Source of the DNA: Sphingomonas sp. PP-CE-1A-559
GTDB taxonomy: Bacteria > Pseudomonadota > Alphaproteobacteria > Sphingomonadales > Sphingomonadaceae
Length of the DNA: 64,000 bases
NCBI RefSeq assembly: GCF_004340965.1
Contig: NZ_SLYA01000003.1
Coordinates: 62,001 to 126,000, forward strand
Reading direction: 5' to 3'
Made by a program: the position numbers and the translations under genes. The notes under the pieces were generated by a model. That model was given only the letters and a program-made list of their open reading frames with translations, made no database searches and had not been told where the DNA came from. Below, piece after piece: positions 52,060-60,641 of the stretch; position 1 is the stretch's first letter, and each line of letters starts with the position of its first letter.

Positions 52060-52740
52060 TTAGGCCGAGATCTTCATCTTGTCGGTCGCGACCGCAACGC
52101 GGTTCGAGATCGGCTGTGCGAACTCGCCGAACATCTTCAGCATCCGCTCGGTCGAGCGCGAGCCCTCGGCGATCATCGTGTCGAACGCGGTGCGCGCATA
52201 ATCGCCCTGGAGCTTCATGAACTCGGTTGGCGACTTGGCGGCGGCGAGCGTCTTGGCGGCTTCGGTCGCGCTCTCGAACGAGGTCTTGGCGTAGTCGGCA
52301 GCTTCCTGGCCGAGCGCCTCGACGTTCTTCGCGGCGATCTTCGACGACTCGACGAGCGCCTCGACGTTGCCCTTGCCGAATGCGACGAAATCTTCCGCCA
52401 TCTTCGCCGACTTCTCCATCGCGCCCTTGGCCTGCTCGTTGAATTCGGCAGTGTTCGCGCCGCTGAAGAGGGCCTTGGTCTTCTCGGTGATGCTCTGGAT
52501 CGTGTCCATTATGGCGTCCTTTGTTTCGCTGGCAGGGATCCCCGTTGGCGCAACGGCCTGAATCGGGGCGGGAATGTCCGTGTGCGGCGATACAAAAGCA
52601 GCCGCGAGAGGTTGAGGTGCCGGCGTCTTGGCGATCGGCTCGAATGCCGGTTTCGCCGGCTTGGCGACGGTCCGAGGAGCCTTCGCGATGGCGGCAGGCT
52701 TCGAACCGGCCTTGGCCGTCCGTTTCACGATATCCACCAT
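52060..52740 (-). CDS. phaP: phasin with Lys/Ala/Pro-rich N-terminal extension
   Basis: Granule-surface protein of polyhydroxybutyrate inclusions. From ATG 52740: 226 residues. The first 77 residues are rich in Lys, Ala and Pro (RTAKAGSKPAAIAKAP and PKPAFEPIAKTP type segments) and have no phasin similarity; the rest (from MDTIQSITEKTKALFSGAN) is a normal Phasin_2 helical domain with EQAKGAMEKSAKMAEDFVAFG and SFESATEAAKTLAAA repeats. ATG 52740 has AGAGAGG 7 bases upstream, but internal ATG 52509 also has AAAGGA at 7 bases, so both forms may be made. Follows phaC after 102 bases. Confidence 0.88.
   Translation of the reverse strand: MVDIVKRTAKAGSKPAAIAKAPRTVAKPAKPAFEPIAKTPAPQPLAAAFVSPHTDIPAPIQAVAPTGIPASETKDAIMDTIQSITEKTKALFSGANTAEFNEQAKGAMEKSAKMAEDFVAFGKGNVEALVESSKIAAKNVEALGQEAADYAKTSFESATEAAKTLAAAKSPTEFMKLQGDYARTAFDTMIAEGSRSTERMLKMFGEFAQPISNRVAVATDKMKISA
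52517..52522 (-). promoter_or_regulatory. internal ribosome binding site within phasin gene
   Basis: AAAGGA on the minus strand, 7 bases before an in-frame ATG (codon 52507-52509) that opens a 149-residue protein of standard phasin length. The codon usage on both sides is coding, so it would be an alternative start rather than the only one. Confidence 0.6.
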
Positions 52741-52842
52741 CCACGCACCTCTCTTCGGAGTTATGTCGCGGTCTTCATACACCAATTCTCGCGCCGCACA
52801 ATAAAATTGTGCACTGCACCATGACGGGAACGTAAGGTAGCG

Positions 52843-54561
52843 CTATCGGCTTTTCACATACTCGCCGGGTGCCTGGCCGAGCGCCTTCAGAGCCCCCCCT
52901 CCCGGCAGCCGCGCACCGTCCGCGGCCACCGTCTCGGCACCCAGCGCGCGCAACCATTCGACCCAGTCCGGCCACCAGCTACCCTTCGTCTCGGTCGCGC
53001 CGGCAACGAAGTCCTCAAGCGTCGAGTGCGCCCCCGGATTGGTCCAGTATTGATACTTCCCGGCAGCCGGCGGGTTGACCACGCCCGCGATATGCCCCGA
53101 CCCTGCCAGCACGAACTTCAGCGGCCCGCCGAACAAGTGCGTGAGTTTCCAGACGCTTTCGGCCGGCGCGATATGATCCTCGCGCCCCGCCTGGACATAG
53201 CTCGGCGTGGAGACCTTGGTCAGGTCGATCGGCGTACCGTCCACCGTCATCGTCCCCGTCACCAGCAGATTGTCGCGATACAGGTCGGTCAGATAGCTCA
53301 GATGCCATTTCGCCGGCAGGTTGGTCGTATCGCCGTTCCAGTGGAGCAGGTCGAACGGCACGTAATCCTGCCCCAGCAGGTAATTCTGCGTGACGTAGTT
53401 CCAGATCAGGTCGCGCCCGCGTAGCAGGTTGAACGTCGTCGCCATGTAGCGCCCGTCGAGGAACCCCTCGGGCGACAGCGACGCGACCATCTTCAACTGC
53501 TCGTCATCGATGAAATGCTGCAACTCGCCCGCCTGCGCGAAATCGACCTGCGCGGTGAAGAACGTCGCGCTGGCCACTTTCGCCGCCTCGTCACGCGCCG
53601 CCAGCAACGCGAGCGTCGCGGCCAGCGTCGTCCCCGCCACGCAATAGCCGATCGTATGCACCGCCGGAACGTCGAGCACGGCGCGAACCGTATCGATCGC
53701 CTCGACCTGCGCCCCGACATAGTCGTCCCAGACCACGTCCTTCATGCTCGCATCGGCCGACTTCCACGACACCATGAACACGGTGATGCCCTGCTCCACG
53801 GCCCAGCGAATGAAGCTCTTCTCCGGGGTCAGGTCGAGGATGTAGAACCGGTTGATCCACGGCGGAAAGATGACGAGCGGCGTCGCCAGCACGCTCTCGG
53901 TGGTCGGACTGTACTGGATCAGCTCGTAGAGCGGCGTACGTTTCACCACCTTGCCCGGCGTCATCGCCAGGTTGCGGCCGAGTTCGAACGCGCCGTCCGG
54001 CGTATGCGTCACCTGCCCGCGGGCAAGATCCGCCATCATATTCTGCAGACCCTTCAGCAGATTCTCACCCCGCGTCTCGATCGTCTTCTCGATCACCTGC
54101 GGGTTGGTCAGCGCGAAATTGGTCGGGCTCATCGCATCGACGAACCCCTTGGTCGCGAACCGCAGCTGTTCCTTCTGCTTGGGGTCGAGCCCGTCGACCG
54201 CCTCGACGCCGCGCAGCATGTGGTCGCCGATCAGTTCGTAACTCTGCCGGATCAGGTCGAACACCGGCTCACGCCACTGCGGCGCCTTGAAGCGCTTGTC
54301 GGTCACCGGCGCGGCCTCGGGTGCCTTGGCCGGATCGAGAAACCGCTGCCACAGCGTCAGGCTCTCGGTCCAGAAATCGCGCGCGCGCTCCAGCGTGGCG
54401 GGGTCGGTAAAGCCCGGAATCGCAGGAATCCTCTCGGGCTTGGCCTGCATCGCGGCGAGCCCCTGCTCCACCATCATCTGCTGCGCACGCCCCATCACCC
54501 ACGTCCAATGCTGGAGATCGGGGAGGGTCGGCGTGGAGGCGTCGGGAGGAGTATCGGCCAT
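52843..54561 (-). CDS. phaC: class I poly(3-hydroxyalkanoate) synthase
   Basis: Polymerises (R)-3-hydroxyacyl-CoA at the granule surface. 572 residues, class I length. The lipase-like box is GYCVAGT with catalytic Cys307, with Asp462 in GREDHIAP and His490 in LAGSGHIAG completing the triad. N-terminal region (about 1-100) rich in helix, ending WREPVFDLIRQSYELI. The start ATG 54561 has an AGAGG site. Followed by a phasin gene in the same direction, and opposite to the alaC-type gene, with a family C repeat and promoter region between. Confidence 0.95.
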   Translation of the reverse strand: MADTPPDASTPTLPDLQHWTWVMGRAQQMMVEQGLAAMQAKPERIPAIPGFTDPATLERARDFWTESLTLWQRFLDPAKAPEAAPVTDKRFKAPQWREPVFDLIRQSYELIGDHMLRGVEAVDGLDPKQKEQLRFATKGFVDAMSPTNFALTNPQVIEKTIETRGENLLKGLQNMMADLARGQVTHTPDGAFELGRNLAMTPGKVVKRTPLYELIQYSPTTESVLATPLVIFPPWINRFYILDLTPEKSFIRWAVEQGITVFMVSWKSADASMKDVVWDDYVGAQVEAIDTVRAVLDVPAVHTIGYCVAGTTLAATLALLAARDEAAKVASATFFTAQVDFAQAGELQHFIDDEQLKMVASLSPEGFLDGRYMATTFNLLRGRDLIWNYVTQNYLLGQDYVPFDLLHWNGDTTNLPAKWHLSYLTDLYRDNLLVTGTMTVDGTPIDLTKVSTPSYVQAGREDHIAPAESVWKLTHLFGGPLKFVLAGSGHIAGVVNPPAAGKYQYWTNPGAHSTLEDFVAGATETKGSWWPDWVEWLRALGAETVAADGARLPGGGALKALGQAPGEYVKSR

Positions 54562-54877
54562 GGCATCCTCTGCTTTTTCGGGAGCTTAACGCAGACGCCG
54601 GCTCGGCGGAAGCATGGTCACGTCGACGATTGGTGGTCGCAGGAAACTCGACAATCCTCCCCCGCTAGGGGGAGGTGGCTGGCCCCTGCCAGACGGAGGG
54701 GGAGGACACGGAACAGCGGTTGCCCTTACCGCCCCCTCCGTCACCTTCGGTGCCACCTCCCCCTGGCGGGCGAGGATAGACTGAATACCCCAGCTTTCGC
54801 CCCCCTTGACGAATGAGGCGGATGACGCCCCCGCTCACCTGCGGTACAGCACCCGCTCCTCCAGCTAGAGGCTGATC
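54562..54877. other. 316-base divergent gap between phaC and aminotransferase gene
   Basis: No gene is seen. It contains a family C element (54656-54777) in the middle and should hold promoters for both neighbours, but no strong -10/-35 match was found by eye. Confidence 0.6.
54656..54777. repeat. palindromic intergenic element, family C copy 7
   Basis: CCTCCCCCGCTAGGGGGAGG and CAGACGGAGGGGG on the left mirrored by CCCCCTCCGTCACC and CCACCTCCCCCTGGCGGGCG on the right. Unlike most copies it lies in a divergent rather than convergent gap. Confidence 0.85.
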
Positions 54878-56086
54878 ATGTCCGAAGACTTCTACCGCAT
54901 CAAACGCTTGCCACCCTATGTCATCGCCGAAGTGAACGCGATGCGGGCGGCGGCGCGCGCGGGCGGGGAGGACATCATCGATCTCGGCATGGGCAACCCC
55001 GACCTGCCGCCCCCCGAGCACGTCATCGAGAAGCTCGTCGAAGTCGCGCGCAAGCCTAGCGCGCACGGCTATTCGCAGTCGAAGGGCATCCCCGGCCTGA
55101 GGAAAGCGCAGGCGAACTATTACCGCCGCCGCTTCGGCGTCGACGTCGATCCTGAGACCGAGGTCGTCGTTACGATGGGCTCGAAGGAAGGCCTCGCCAG
55201 CCTGGCCACCGCGATCACCGCGCCCGGCGACGTCGTGCTCGCGCCCAACCCGTCCTATCCGATCCACACCTTCGGCTTCATCATCGCCGGCGCGACGATC
55301 CGCGCGGTGCCGACCACGCCCGACGAAGCGTATTTCGAAAGCCTCGAGCGCGCGATGGCGTTCACTGTCCCCGCGCCGTCGGTGCTGGTCATGGGCTATC
55401 CATCGAACCCGACCGCCGAGGTCGTCGACCTCGCCTTCTACGAGCGCGTCGTTGCGTTTGCGAAGAAGCACAAGCTGTGGGTGATCTCCGACCTCGCTTA
55501 TTCGGAGCTGTATTTCGACGGCAAGCCGACCCCCTCGATCCTCCAAGTGCCGGGCGCGAAGGACGTCGCGATCGAGTTCACCTCGCTCAGCAAGACCTAT
55601 TCGATGGCCGGTTGGCGGATGGGCTTCGGGGTCGGCAACAAGACGCTGATCGCGGCGATGACGCGCGTGAAGTCGTACCTCGATTACGGCGCGTTCACGC
55701 CGATCCAGGCCGCCGCCTGCGCCGCGCTCAACGGCCCGCAGGACATCGTCGAGCGCAACCGCCAGCTCTATCACAAGCGTCGCGACGTGCTGGTCGAGAG
55801 CTTCGGCCGGGCCGGCTGGGATATCCCGAGCCCCCGCGCGAGCATGTTCGCATGGGCACCACTGCCACCCGCGCTCGCGCACTTAGGTAGCCTTGAGTTC
55901 ACCAAACAATTGCTGACTCACGCGCACGTCGCGGTGGCCCCAGGGGTTGGCTACGGCGAAAACGGCGAGGGCTATGTGAGGATCGCGATGGTCGAGAACG
56001 AACAGCGGCTCCGCCAGGCGGCGCGCAACGTGAAGAAATATCTTCAGTCGATGGGCGTCAACACGCCCGCGCGTGGCGCTGGCTGA
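54878..56086 (+). CDS. alanine aminotransferase-type aminotransferase (AlaC-like)
   Basis: 402-residue class I/II PLP aminotransferase, similar to E. coli AlaC (glutamate-pyruvate) and to LL-diaminopimelate-type enzymes. IDLGMGNPDLPPPEHV (34-49), GYSQSKGIPGLRKA, SYPIHTFGF, YPSNPTAEV and the PLP lysine Lys239 in SLSKTYSMAGWRMGF are all clear. A possible direct role is alanine synthesis. It is followed 11 bases later by a TSUP transporter and then a thioesterase, probably one transcript. Confidence 0.9.
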   Translation: MSEDFYRIKRLPPYVIAEVNAMRAAARAGGEDIIDLGMGNPDLPPPEHVIEKLVEVARKPSAHGYSQSKGIPGLRKAQANYYRRRFGVDVDPETEVVVTMGSKEGLASLATAITAPGDVVLAPNPSYPIHTFGFIIAGATIRAVPTTPDEAYFESLERAMAFTVPAPSVLVMGYPSNPTAEVVDLAFYERVVAFAKKHKLWVISDLAYSELYFDGKPTPSILQVPGAKDVAIEFTSLSKTYSMAGWRMGFGVGNKTLIAAMTRVKSYLDYGAFTPIQAAACAALNGPQDIVERNRQLYHKRRDVLVESFGRAGWDIPSPRASMFAWAPLPPALAHLGSLEFTKQLLTHAHVAVAPGVGYGENGEGYVRIAMVENEQRLRQAARNVKKYLQSMGVNTPARGAG

Positions 56087-56097
56087 CCTTCGCCAGC

Positions 56098-56874
56098 GTG
56101 GATATCAATCCGTTATATTCGGTGGCCGGCGTGCTCGTCGGCCTCATCGTCGGGCTGACGGGTGTCGGTGGCGGGTCGCTGATGACGCCGCTTCTGGTGC
56201 TCGTCTTCGGCTTTCACCCCGCCACCGCGGTCGGCACCGACCTGCTCTATGCCTCGGCGACTAAGACGGTCGGCACGACGGTCCACGGCTGGCGCGGCAC
56301 GGTCGATTGGCAGGTCGTGCGCCGGCTCGCGACCGGCAGCGTCCCCGCGGCGATCGCGACGTTGCTCGTGCTCAACCATCTTGGCGAGAAATCGTCCGAC
56401 ACCGGCCACGCGATCACCGTCGTGCTCGGCGTGACGCTCATCCTCTCGGCAGTCGCGACCTTCTTCCGCGGTAAGATCGTCGCGTGGCTGACCCCGCGCA
56501 TCGGCACGGTCGGCGGCGAGCGCCAGGCGATGCTCACGATCCTGCTCGGCGCGGTCCTCGGCGTGCTCGTCTCGCTGACCTCGGTCGGCGCCGGCGCGCT
56601 GGGCATGACTGCGCTGCTGATCCTGTACCCGACGCTGCCGATCAACCGGCTGGTCGGCTCCGACATCGCTCACGCGGTGCCGCTGACTCTGCTCGGCGGG
56701 ATCGGCCACTGGATTCTCGGCTCGGTCGACGTCGACCTGCTCGTGTCGCTGCTGATCGGCTCGATCCCCGGCATCATCATCGGCAGTCTGATCGCGACGC
56801 GCGTCTCGGACCGCGTGCTGGTCCCGGTGCTCGCGACCGTGCTGGCGCTGGTCGGCGTGAAGCTGATTTTCTGA
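56098..56874 (+). CDS. TSUP-family membrane transporter (TauE/SafE)
   Basis: 258-residue inner-membrane protein with about eight helices in two repeats; each repeat opens with the VGLTGVGGGSLMTP / LLTSVGAGALGMTA motif characteristic of the family. Members export sulfite, sulfolactate or other small anions; no sulfur gene is next to this one, so the substrate is unknown. The start is GTG 56098. One base separates its TGA from the GTG start of the following thioesterase. Confidence 0.92.
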   Translation: MDINPLYSVAGVLVGLIVGLTGVGGGSLMTPLLVLVFGFHPATAVGTDLLYASATKTVGTTVHGWRGTVDWQVVRRLATGSVPAAIATLLVLNHLGEKSSDTGHAITVVLGVTLILSAVATFFRGKIVAWLTPRIGTVGGERQAMLTILLGAVLGVLVSLTSVGAGALGMTALLILYPTLPINRLVGSDIAHAVPLTLLGGIGHWILGSVDVDLLVSLLIGSIPGIIIGSLIATRVSDRVLVPVLATVLALVGVKLIF

Positions 56875-56875
56875 C

Positions 56876-57301
56876 GTGAGGCCGGGCTTCGCCTTCTCGA
56901 CCAGGTTCCGCGTGCGCTATGCCGAGATCGACGGCCAGCGCATCGTCTTCAACTCGCGCTATCTCGAATATGCCGACGTCGCGGTTACCGAATTCTGGGA
57001 ATGGACCGGGATCGCGGAGGCGCTGCCGGATGTCTGGCCGACCACCGAGTTCAACGTGCGTCGGACCGAGATCGACTACCTAAAGCCGTTCCGTCTCGGC
57101 GATACGATCGAGGCATTCGTCCGGATCGACAAGCTTGGCACGACCAGCCTGACGAAGCGGTTCGAGCTCGCGCATGCGGAGACGGGGGATCTGCACACCG
57201 TCATCACCATGGTCAGCGTGCACGTCGACCTAGAGACCGGTCGCCCAGTCCCGCTGCCGGACGTGATCCGTACGGTGCTGGAAGCGCTACCGACCCAATA
57301 G
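56876..57301 (+). CDS. acyl-CoA thioesterase, 4HBT/YbgC type
   Basis: 141-residue hotdog-fold enzyme that hydrolyses acyl-CoA thioesters. RVRYAEIDGQRIVFNSRYLEYADVAVTEF (by parts, about 13-40) carries the catalytic Asp (in AEIDG) and Tyr; IDYLKPFRLGD follows. The substrate is unknown. GTG 56876. Likely co-transcribed with the two preceding genes. Confidence 0.9.
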   Translation: MRPGFAFSTRFRVRYAEIDGQRIVFNSRYLEYADVAVTEFWEWTGIAEALPDVWPTTEFNVRRTEIDYLKPFRLGDTIEAFVRIDKLGTTSLTKRFELAHAETGDLHTVITMVSVHVDLETGRPVPLPDVIRTVLEALPTQ

Positions 57302-57316
57302 CACGAAGAAAGCATG

Positions 57317-57372
57317 TTCCCCCGCGAAGGCGGGGGTCCAGACTGGGCTCCCGCCTTCGCGGGAGAACAAGG
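57317..57372. repeat. palindromic intergenic element, family D copy
   Basis: TTCCCCCGCGAAGGCGGGGG at the left and CTCCCGCCTTCGCGGGAGAA at the right, with CCAGACTGGG in the middle. Nearly the same as 38024-38082. Confidence 0.85.
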
Positions 57373-57400
57373 AAGTACGGGCGGGGCTAACGACCTGATC

Positions 57401-57497
57401 CGTCACCCCGGACTTGTTCCGGGGTCCACGTTGCTGCATCCTCTCAAGTCGCTGGTCTGCGGACAGGTGGATGCCGGAACGAGCCCGGCATGACGGG
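57401..57497. repeat. palindromic intergenic element, family D-like variant
   Basis: CGTCACCCCGGACTTGTTCC with GGGGTCCAC at the left, GTGGATGCCGGAAC and GAGCCCGGCATGACGGG at the right. Inverted arms around about 35 bases; a type common near gene ends in this window. Adjoins the 57317 element. Confidence 0.75.
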
Positions 57498-57500
57498 ACT

Positions 57501-57980
57501 TTACTCCGCCGCCTCAGCCTCCACCCCATCCCCGGCAACTTCCCCAGGCAGCGCCCAGATCAAGTCCCCCTTCCCCAGCACGCGCCCGTCATGCGACCGC
57601 ACCGACACCGGCTGCAACGGCCGCCGATCGCGTTCGTCCACCAGGATCGGAAACGCCGGCACGCACGTCTCCCATCGCTCGCCCCATTGCCGGAGCGCGA
57701 TCATCGTCGGCAGCAGCGCGAAGCCCTTGTCGGTCAGCCCGTAGGCGATCTTCCGTCGATCCTCCGGGATAGGCTGCCGCTCCAGGATCCCATGCTCGAC
57801 CAGCCGCGCCAGCCGGTTCGCCAGGATATTGCGCGCAATCCCCAGTTCCGACTGGAACTCCTCGAAATGATGCAGGCCGTTGAACGACGCGCGCAGAATG
57901 AGGAACGACCAGCGCTCGCCCATCGCCTCCAGCGCGGCGGGCAGGCTGCATTCGAGCAAGGGTTCGCGCAATTTTCCCAC
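57501..57980 (-). CDS. HxlR-family transcriptional regulator
   Basis: 159 residues with the HxlR winged-helix domain: CSLPAALEAMGERWSFLILR, GLHHFEEFQSELG and RNILANRLARLVEHGILER. The start is taken as GTG 57980 because AAGGAAG lies 5 bases upstream and the protein then begins close to the Cys of the domain; a TTG at 58055 would add 25 unconserved residues. Redox- or ligand-sensing through the single Cys is possible as in other members, but unproved. The gene is divergent from a small secreted protein gene, with 127 bases between. Confidence 0.85.
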   Translation of the reverse strand: MGKLREPLLECSLPAALEAMGERWSFLILRASFNGLHHFEEFQSELGIARNILANRLARLVEHGILERQPIPEDRRKIAYGLTDKGFALLPTMIALRQWGERWETCVPAFPILVDERDRRPLQPVSVRSHDGRVLGKGDLIWALPGEVAGDGVEAEAAE

Positions 57981-58047
57981 GGCGTCTTCCTTATTGGACA
58001 GCAACGGTACCGCATAAAGAGCCGAAGCGAAATGCTCCTCCGATTTA

Positions 58048-58086
58048 AGTTGCAACTCGAAACTAATCGGAATAGGTCTCGATTAG
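58048..58086. promoter_or_regulatory. candidate operators in HxlR/secreted protein divergent region
   Basis: AGTTGCAACT (58048-58057) is a 10-base palindrome and CTAATCG/CGATTAG (58063-58069 and 58080-58086) a separated inverted repeat with 10 bases between. Both lie in the A+T-richer divergent gap. Binding by the HxlR regulator is inference. Confidence 0.5.
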
Positions 58087-58107
58087 AAACCTTTTAGGAG
58101 TCTACCG

Positions 58108-58437
58108 ATGTCCGTCATCACCCGCGCCCTTCTGACCGCCGTTCCCGCCCTGACGACGGGGTTCGCCGCACTGGTCGCGACACCGGCATCGGCCCAGACC
58201 CCCATCAATTATTATGTAGCCGTCCCTACCGCCGCGCCCACTTCCACCCGGCTGATCACCAACGGCACGCCGTGGCGCTGGGAGAATGCGGCATTCGTCT
58301 CCAGCAAGGCGCCCCAGCGCGACGTGATCCTCTGCGCCGCGGTCGCCAAGCGCGTCGGGCCGCTCGCCAGTTTCACGGTCGCGGGCAAGGCCTATGACGC
58401 CGAAGCGCTGGCCGCGTGCAACAACCACGCGAAATAA
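58108..58437 (+). CDS. small secreted protein, CC_3452-like
   Basis: 109-residue exported protein: signal peptide about 1-29 (cleaved after ASA), then a compact domain with YYVAVPTAAPTS, RLITNGTPWRWENAAF and RDVILCAAVAKRVGPLASFTV, and a second Cys near the end (ACNNHAK) likely to form a disulfide with that of ILCAAV. The pattern resembles the CC_3452 family named after a Caulobacter protein; the function is unknown. Preceded by TTTTAGGAG close to the ATG. Overlaps or abuts the start of the relA/spoT-type gene. Confidence 0.7.
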   Translation: MSVITRALLTAVPALTTGFAALVATPASAQTPINYYVAVPTAAPTSTRLITNGTPWRWENAAFVSSKAPQRDVILCAAVAKRVGPLASFTVAGKAYDAEALAACNNHAK

Positions 58438-58448
58438 CGAGGATTTTG

Positions 58449-60590
58449 TTGCAAAAGGGCGCGGCCCGGCCCCATCTACGGTCCGTGCTGCGCCAATATG
58501 AACTGGTCGATCGCGTCCTCGACTACGATCCCGACGCCGACGAGGCGATGCTGAACCGCGCCTATGTCTTCTCCATGCAGGCGCATGGGAGCCAGAAGCG
58601 CGCGTCCGGCGACCCGTATTTCAGCCACCCGATCGAGGTGGCCGGAATCCTGACCGACCTCCATCTCGATGCCGAGACGATCGCCACCGCGATCCTCCAC
58701 GACACGATCGAGGACACGGTCGCCACGCCCGAGGAGATCGAGCGACTATTCGGCGCCTCGGTCGCGCGTCTGGTCGACGGCGTGACGAAGCTCAGCAAGA
58801 TCGAAGCGCAGACCGAGAACGAACGCGCTGCCGAGAATTTGCGCAAATTCCTCCTCGCGATGTCCGACGACATCCGCGTGCTGCTGGTGAAGCTCGCCGA
58901 CCGCCTGCACAACATGCGGACGCTGCACCACATCGCCAAGCCCGAGAAGCGCCGTCGCATCGCCAAGGAGACGATGGACATCTACGCGCCGCTCGCCGAG
59001 CGGATCGGCATGTACGAGTTCATGCGCGAGATGCAGTCGCTGGCGTTCGAACAGCTCGAGCCCGAAGCCTCCGAATCGATCAACCGCCGCCTCGAACAGC
59101 TCAAGCAGGGCGACGGCGACCGCATCGCCAAGATCGCCTCCGGCCTGAAGCTGGTGCTGTCGCGCGCCGGGGTCGAGGCGGAGATCTCGGGGCGCGAGAA
59201 GCATCCCTATTCGATCTTCCGAAAGATGTCCGAACGCCACATCAGCTTCGAACAGCTCTCCGACGTCATGGCGTTCCGCGCGATCGTGCCGACCGAGGAG
59301 GATTGCTACCGGGTGCTCGGGATCATCCACCAGCGCTGGCCGATGGTGCCGGGCCGGTTCAAGGATTACATCTCGACGCCCAAGCGCAACGGCTATCGCT
59401 CGCTGCATACCTCGGTGATCCACGCCGACAGCGCGCGGATCGAGATCCAGATCCGCACCGCCGACATGCACGCACAGGCCGAATTCGGGCTGGCGGCGCA
59501 TTGGGCCTACAAGCAGCAGATCAACGGCAGCGACCGGCAGGTCAGCTGGATTCGCGACCTCGTCGAGATCCTCGACACCGCCGAGAGTCCGGAAGAGCTG
59601 CTCGAACACACGCGGATGGCGATGTACACCGATCGCATCTTCGCGTTCACGCCGAAGGGCGAGCTGATCCAGCTGCCCAAGGGCGCGACCTCGATCGATT
59701 TTGCGTACGCGGTGCACACCGATCTCGGCGACCAGGCGGTCGGCGCGAAGGTCAATGGCCGCGTCGTGCCGCTGTCGACGGTGATCGAGAATGGCGACCA
59801 AGTGCAGATCCTGCGCTCGAAGGGCCAGTCGCCGCAGCCGCAATGGCTTAACGTCGCGACCACTGGCAAGGCGCTCGCCGCGATCCGCCGGCACCTGCGT
59901 CAGAAGGAGCGCGTCGAGCAGATCGCGCTCGGCCAAACCCTGTACGAGGATATCGTCACCCGCCTGCCCGCGCAGATCGGCACCGACGCGCTCAGCCACG
60001 CGCTGAAGCGGCTGAAGCTGCCCGACGATTCGTCGCTGATGGTGGCAATCGCGCGACGGACGCTGTCCGATGCCGCGGTGATGGAGGCGCTGATGCCCGG
60101 CTCGGCGGGCGCGGACGTGACGCATGCGCTTGCCCCGCAATCGAGCGCGATCTCGATCAAGGGCCTCACCCCCGGCGTCGCCTACGATTTGGCAACGTGC
60201 TGCCATCCGGTACCGGGCGATCGCATCGTCGGGTTGCGCCGGCCCGATGCGGGGATCGAGGTCCACGCGATCGACTGCAAGGTCCTCGCCGAACTCGCCG
60301 AGCGATCGGAAAACGAGACCGACTGGGTCGACGTGGCCTGGGGCGACGAAACCGAGGGTGCGGTCGCACGCATATCGGTGATGGTGAAGAACGAGCCGGG
60401 TTCGCTCGGCATCGTCTCGACGATCATCGGCGGGCACAAGGCGAACATCATCAACCTGCGGCTCGATACGCGCGACAAGAGCTTCCACACGAACGAGATC
60501 GACGTCGAGGTGCACGACGTGCAGCAGTTGATGCGGCTGATGGCGGGGCTGCGCGCGGCGGATGCGGTGCATACCGTGGAGCGGGTGTAG
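58449..60590 (+). CDS. bifunctional (p)ppGpp synthetase/hydrolase
   Basis: RelA/SpoT homologue, usually the only long one in alphaproteobacteria. About 713 residues. HD hydrolase: HGSQKRASGDPYFSHPIEVA and ILHDTIEDT with His/Asp; synthetase: GREKHPYSIFRKMSE, DVMAFRAIV and YRSLHTSV, then AEFGLAAHWAYK; TGS domain (AFTPKGELIQLPKGATSIDFAY by parts); C-terminal ACT domain. Both catalytic halves look intact. Start TTG 58449 has GAGG 6 bases upstream; GTG 58485 (LRQYELVDRV) is the main alternative, closer to relatives. Confidence 0.95.
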   Translation: MQKGAARPHLRSVLRQYELVDRVLDYDPDADEAMLNRAYVFSMQAHGSQKRASGDPYFSHPIEVAGILTDLHLDAETIATAILHDTIEDTVATPEEIERLFGASVARLVDGVTKLSKIEAQTENERAAENLRKFLLAMSDDIRVLLVKLADRLHNMRTLHHIAKPEKRRRIAKETMDIYAPLAERIGMYEFMREMQSLAFEQLEPEASESINRRLEQLKQGDGDRIAKIASGLKLVLSRAGVEAEISGREKHPYSIFRKMSERHISFEQLSDVMAFRAIVPTEEDCYRVLGIIHQRWPMVPGRFKDYISTPKRNGYRSLHTSVIHADSARIEIQIRTADMHAQAEFGLAAHWAYKQQINGSDRQVSWIRDLVEILDTAESPEELLEHTRMAMYTDRIFAFTPKGELIQLPKGATSIDFAYAVHTDLGDQAVGAKVNGRVVPLSTVIENGDQVQILRSKGQSPQPQWLNVATTGKALAAIRRHLRQKERVEQIALGQTLYEDIVTRLPAQIGTDALSHALKRLKLPDDSSLMVAIARRTLSDAAVMEALMPGSAGADVTHALAPQSSAISIKGLTPGVAYDLATCCHPVPGDRIVGLRRPDAGIEVHAIDCKVLAELAERSENETDWVDVAWGDETEGAVARISVMVKNEPGSLGIVSTIIGGHKANIINLRLDTRDKSFHTNEIDVEVHDVQQLMRLMAGLRAADAVHTVERV

Positions 60591-60641
60591 AGTTTGATGA
60601 TTATTGCTGCCTACAACTCCCATTGACGCTAAACGGCGCGG

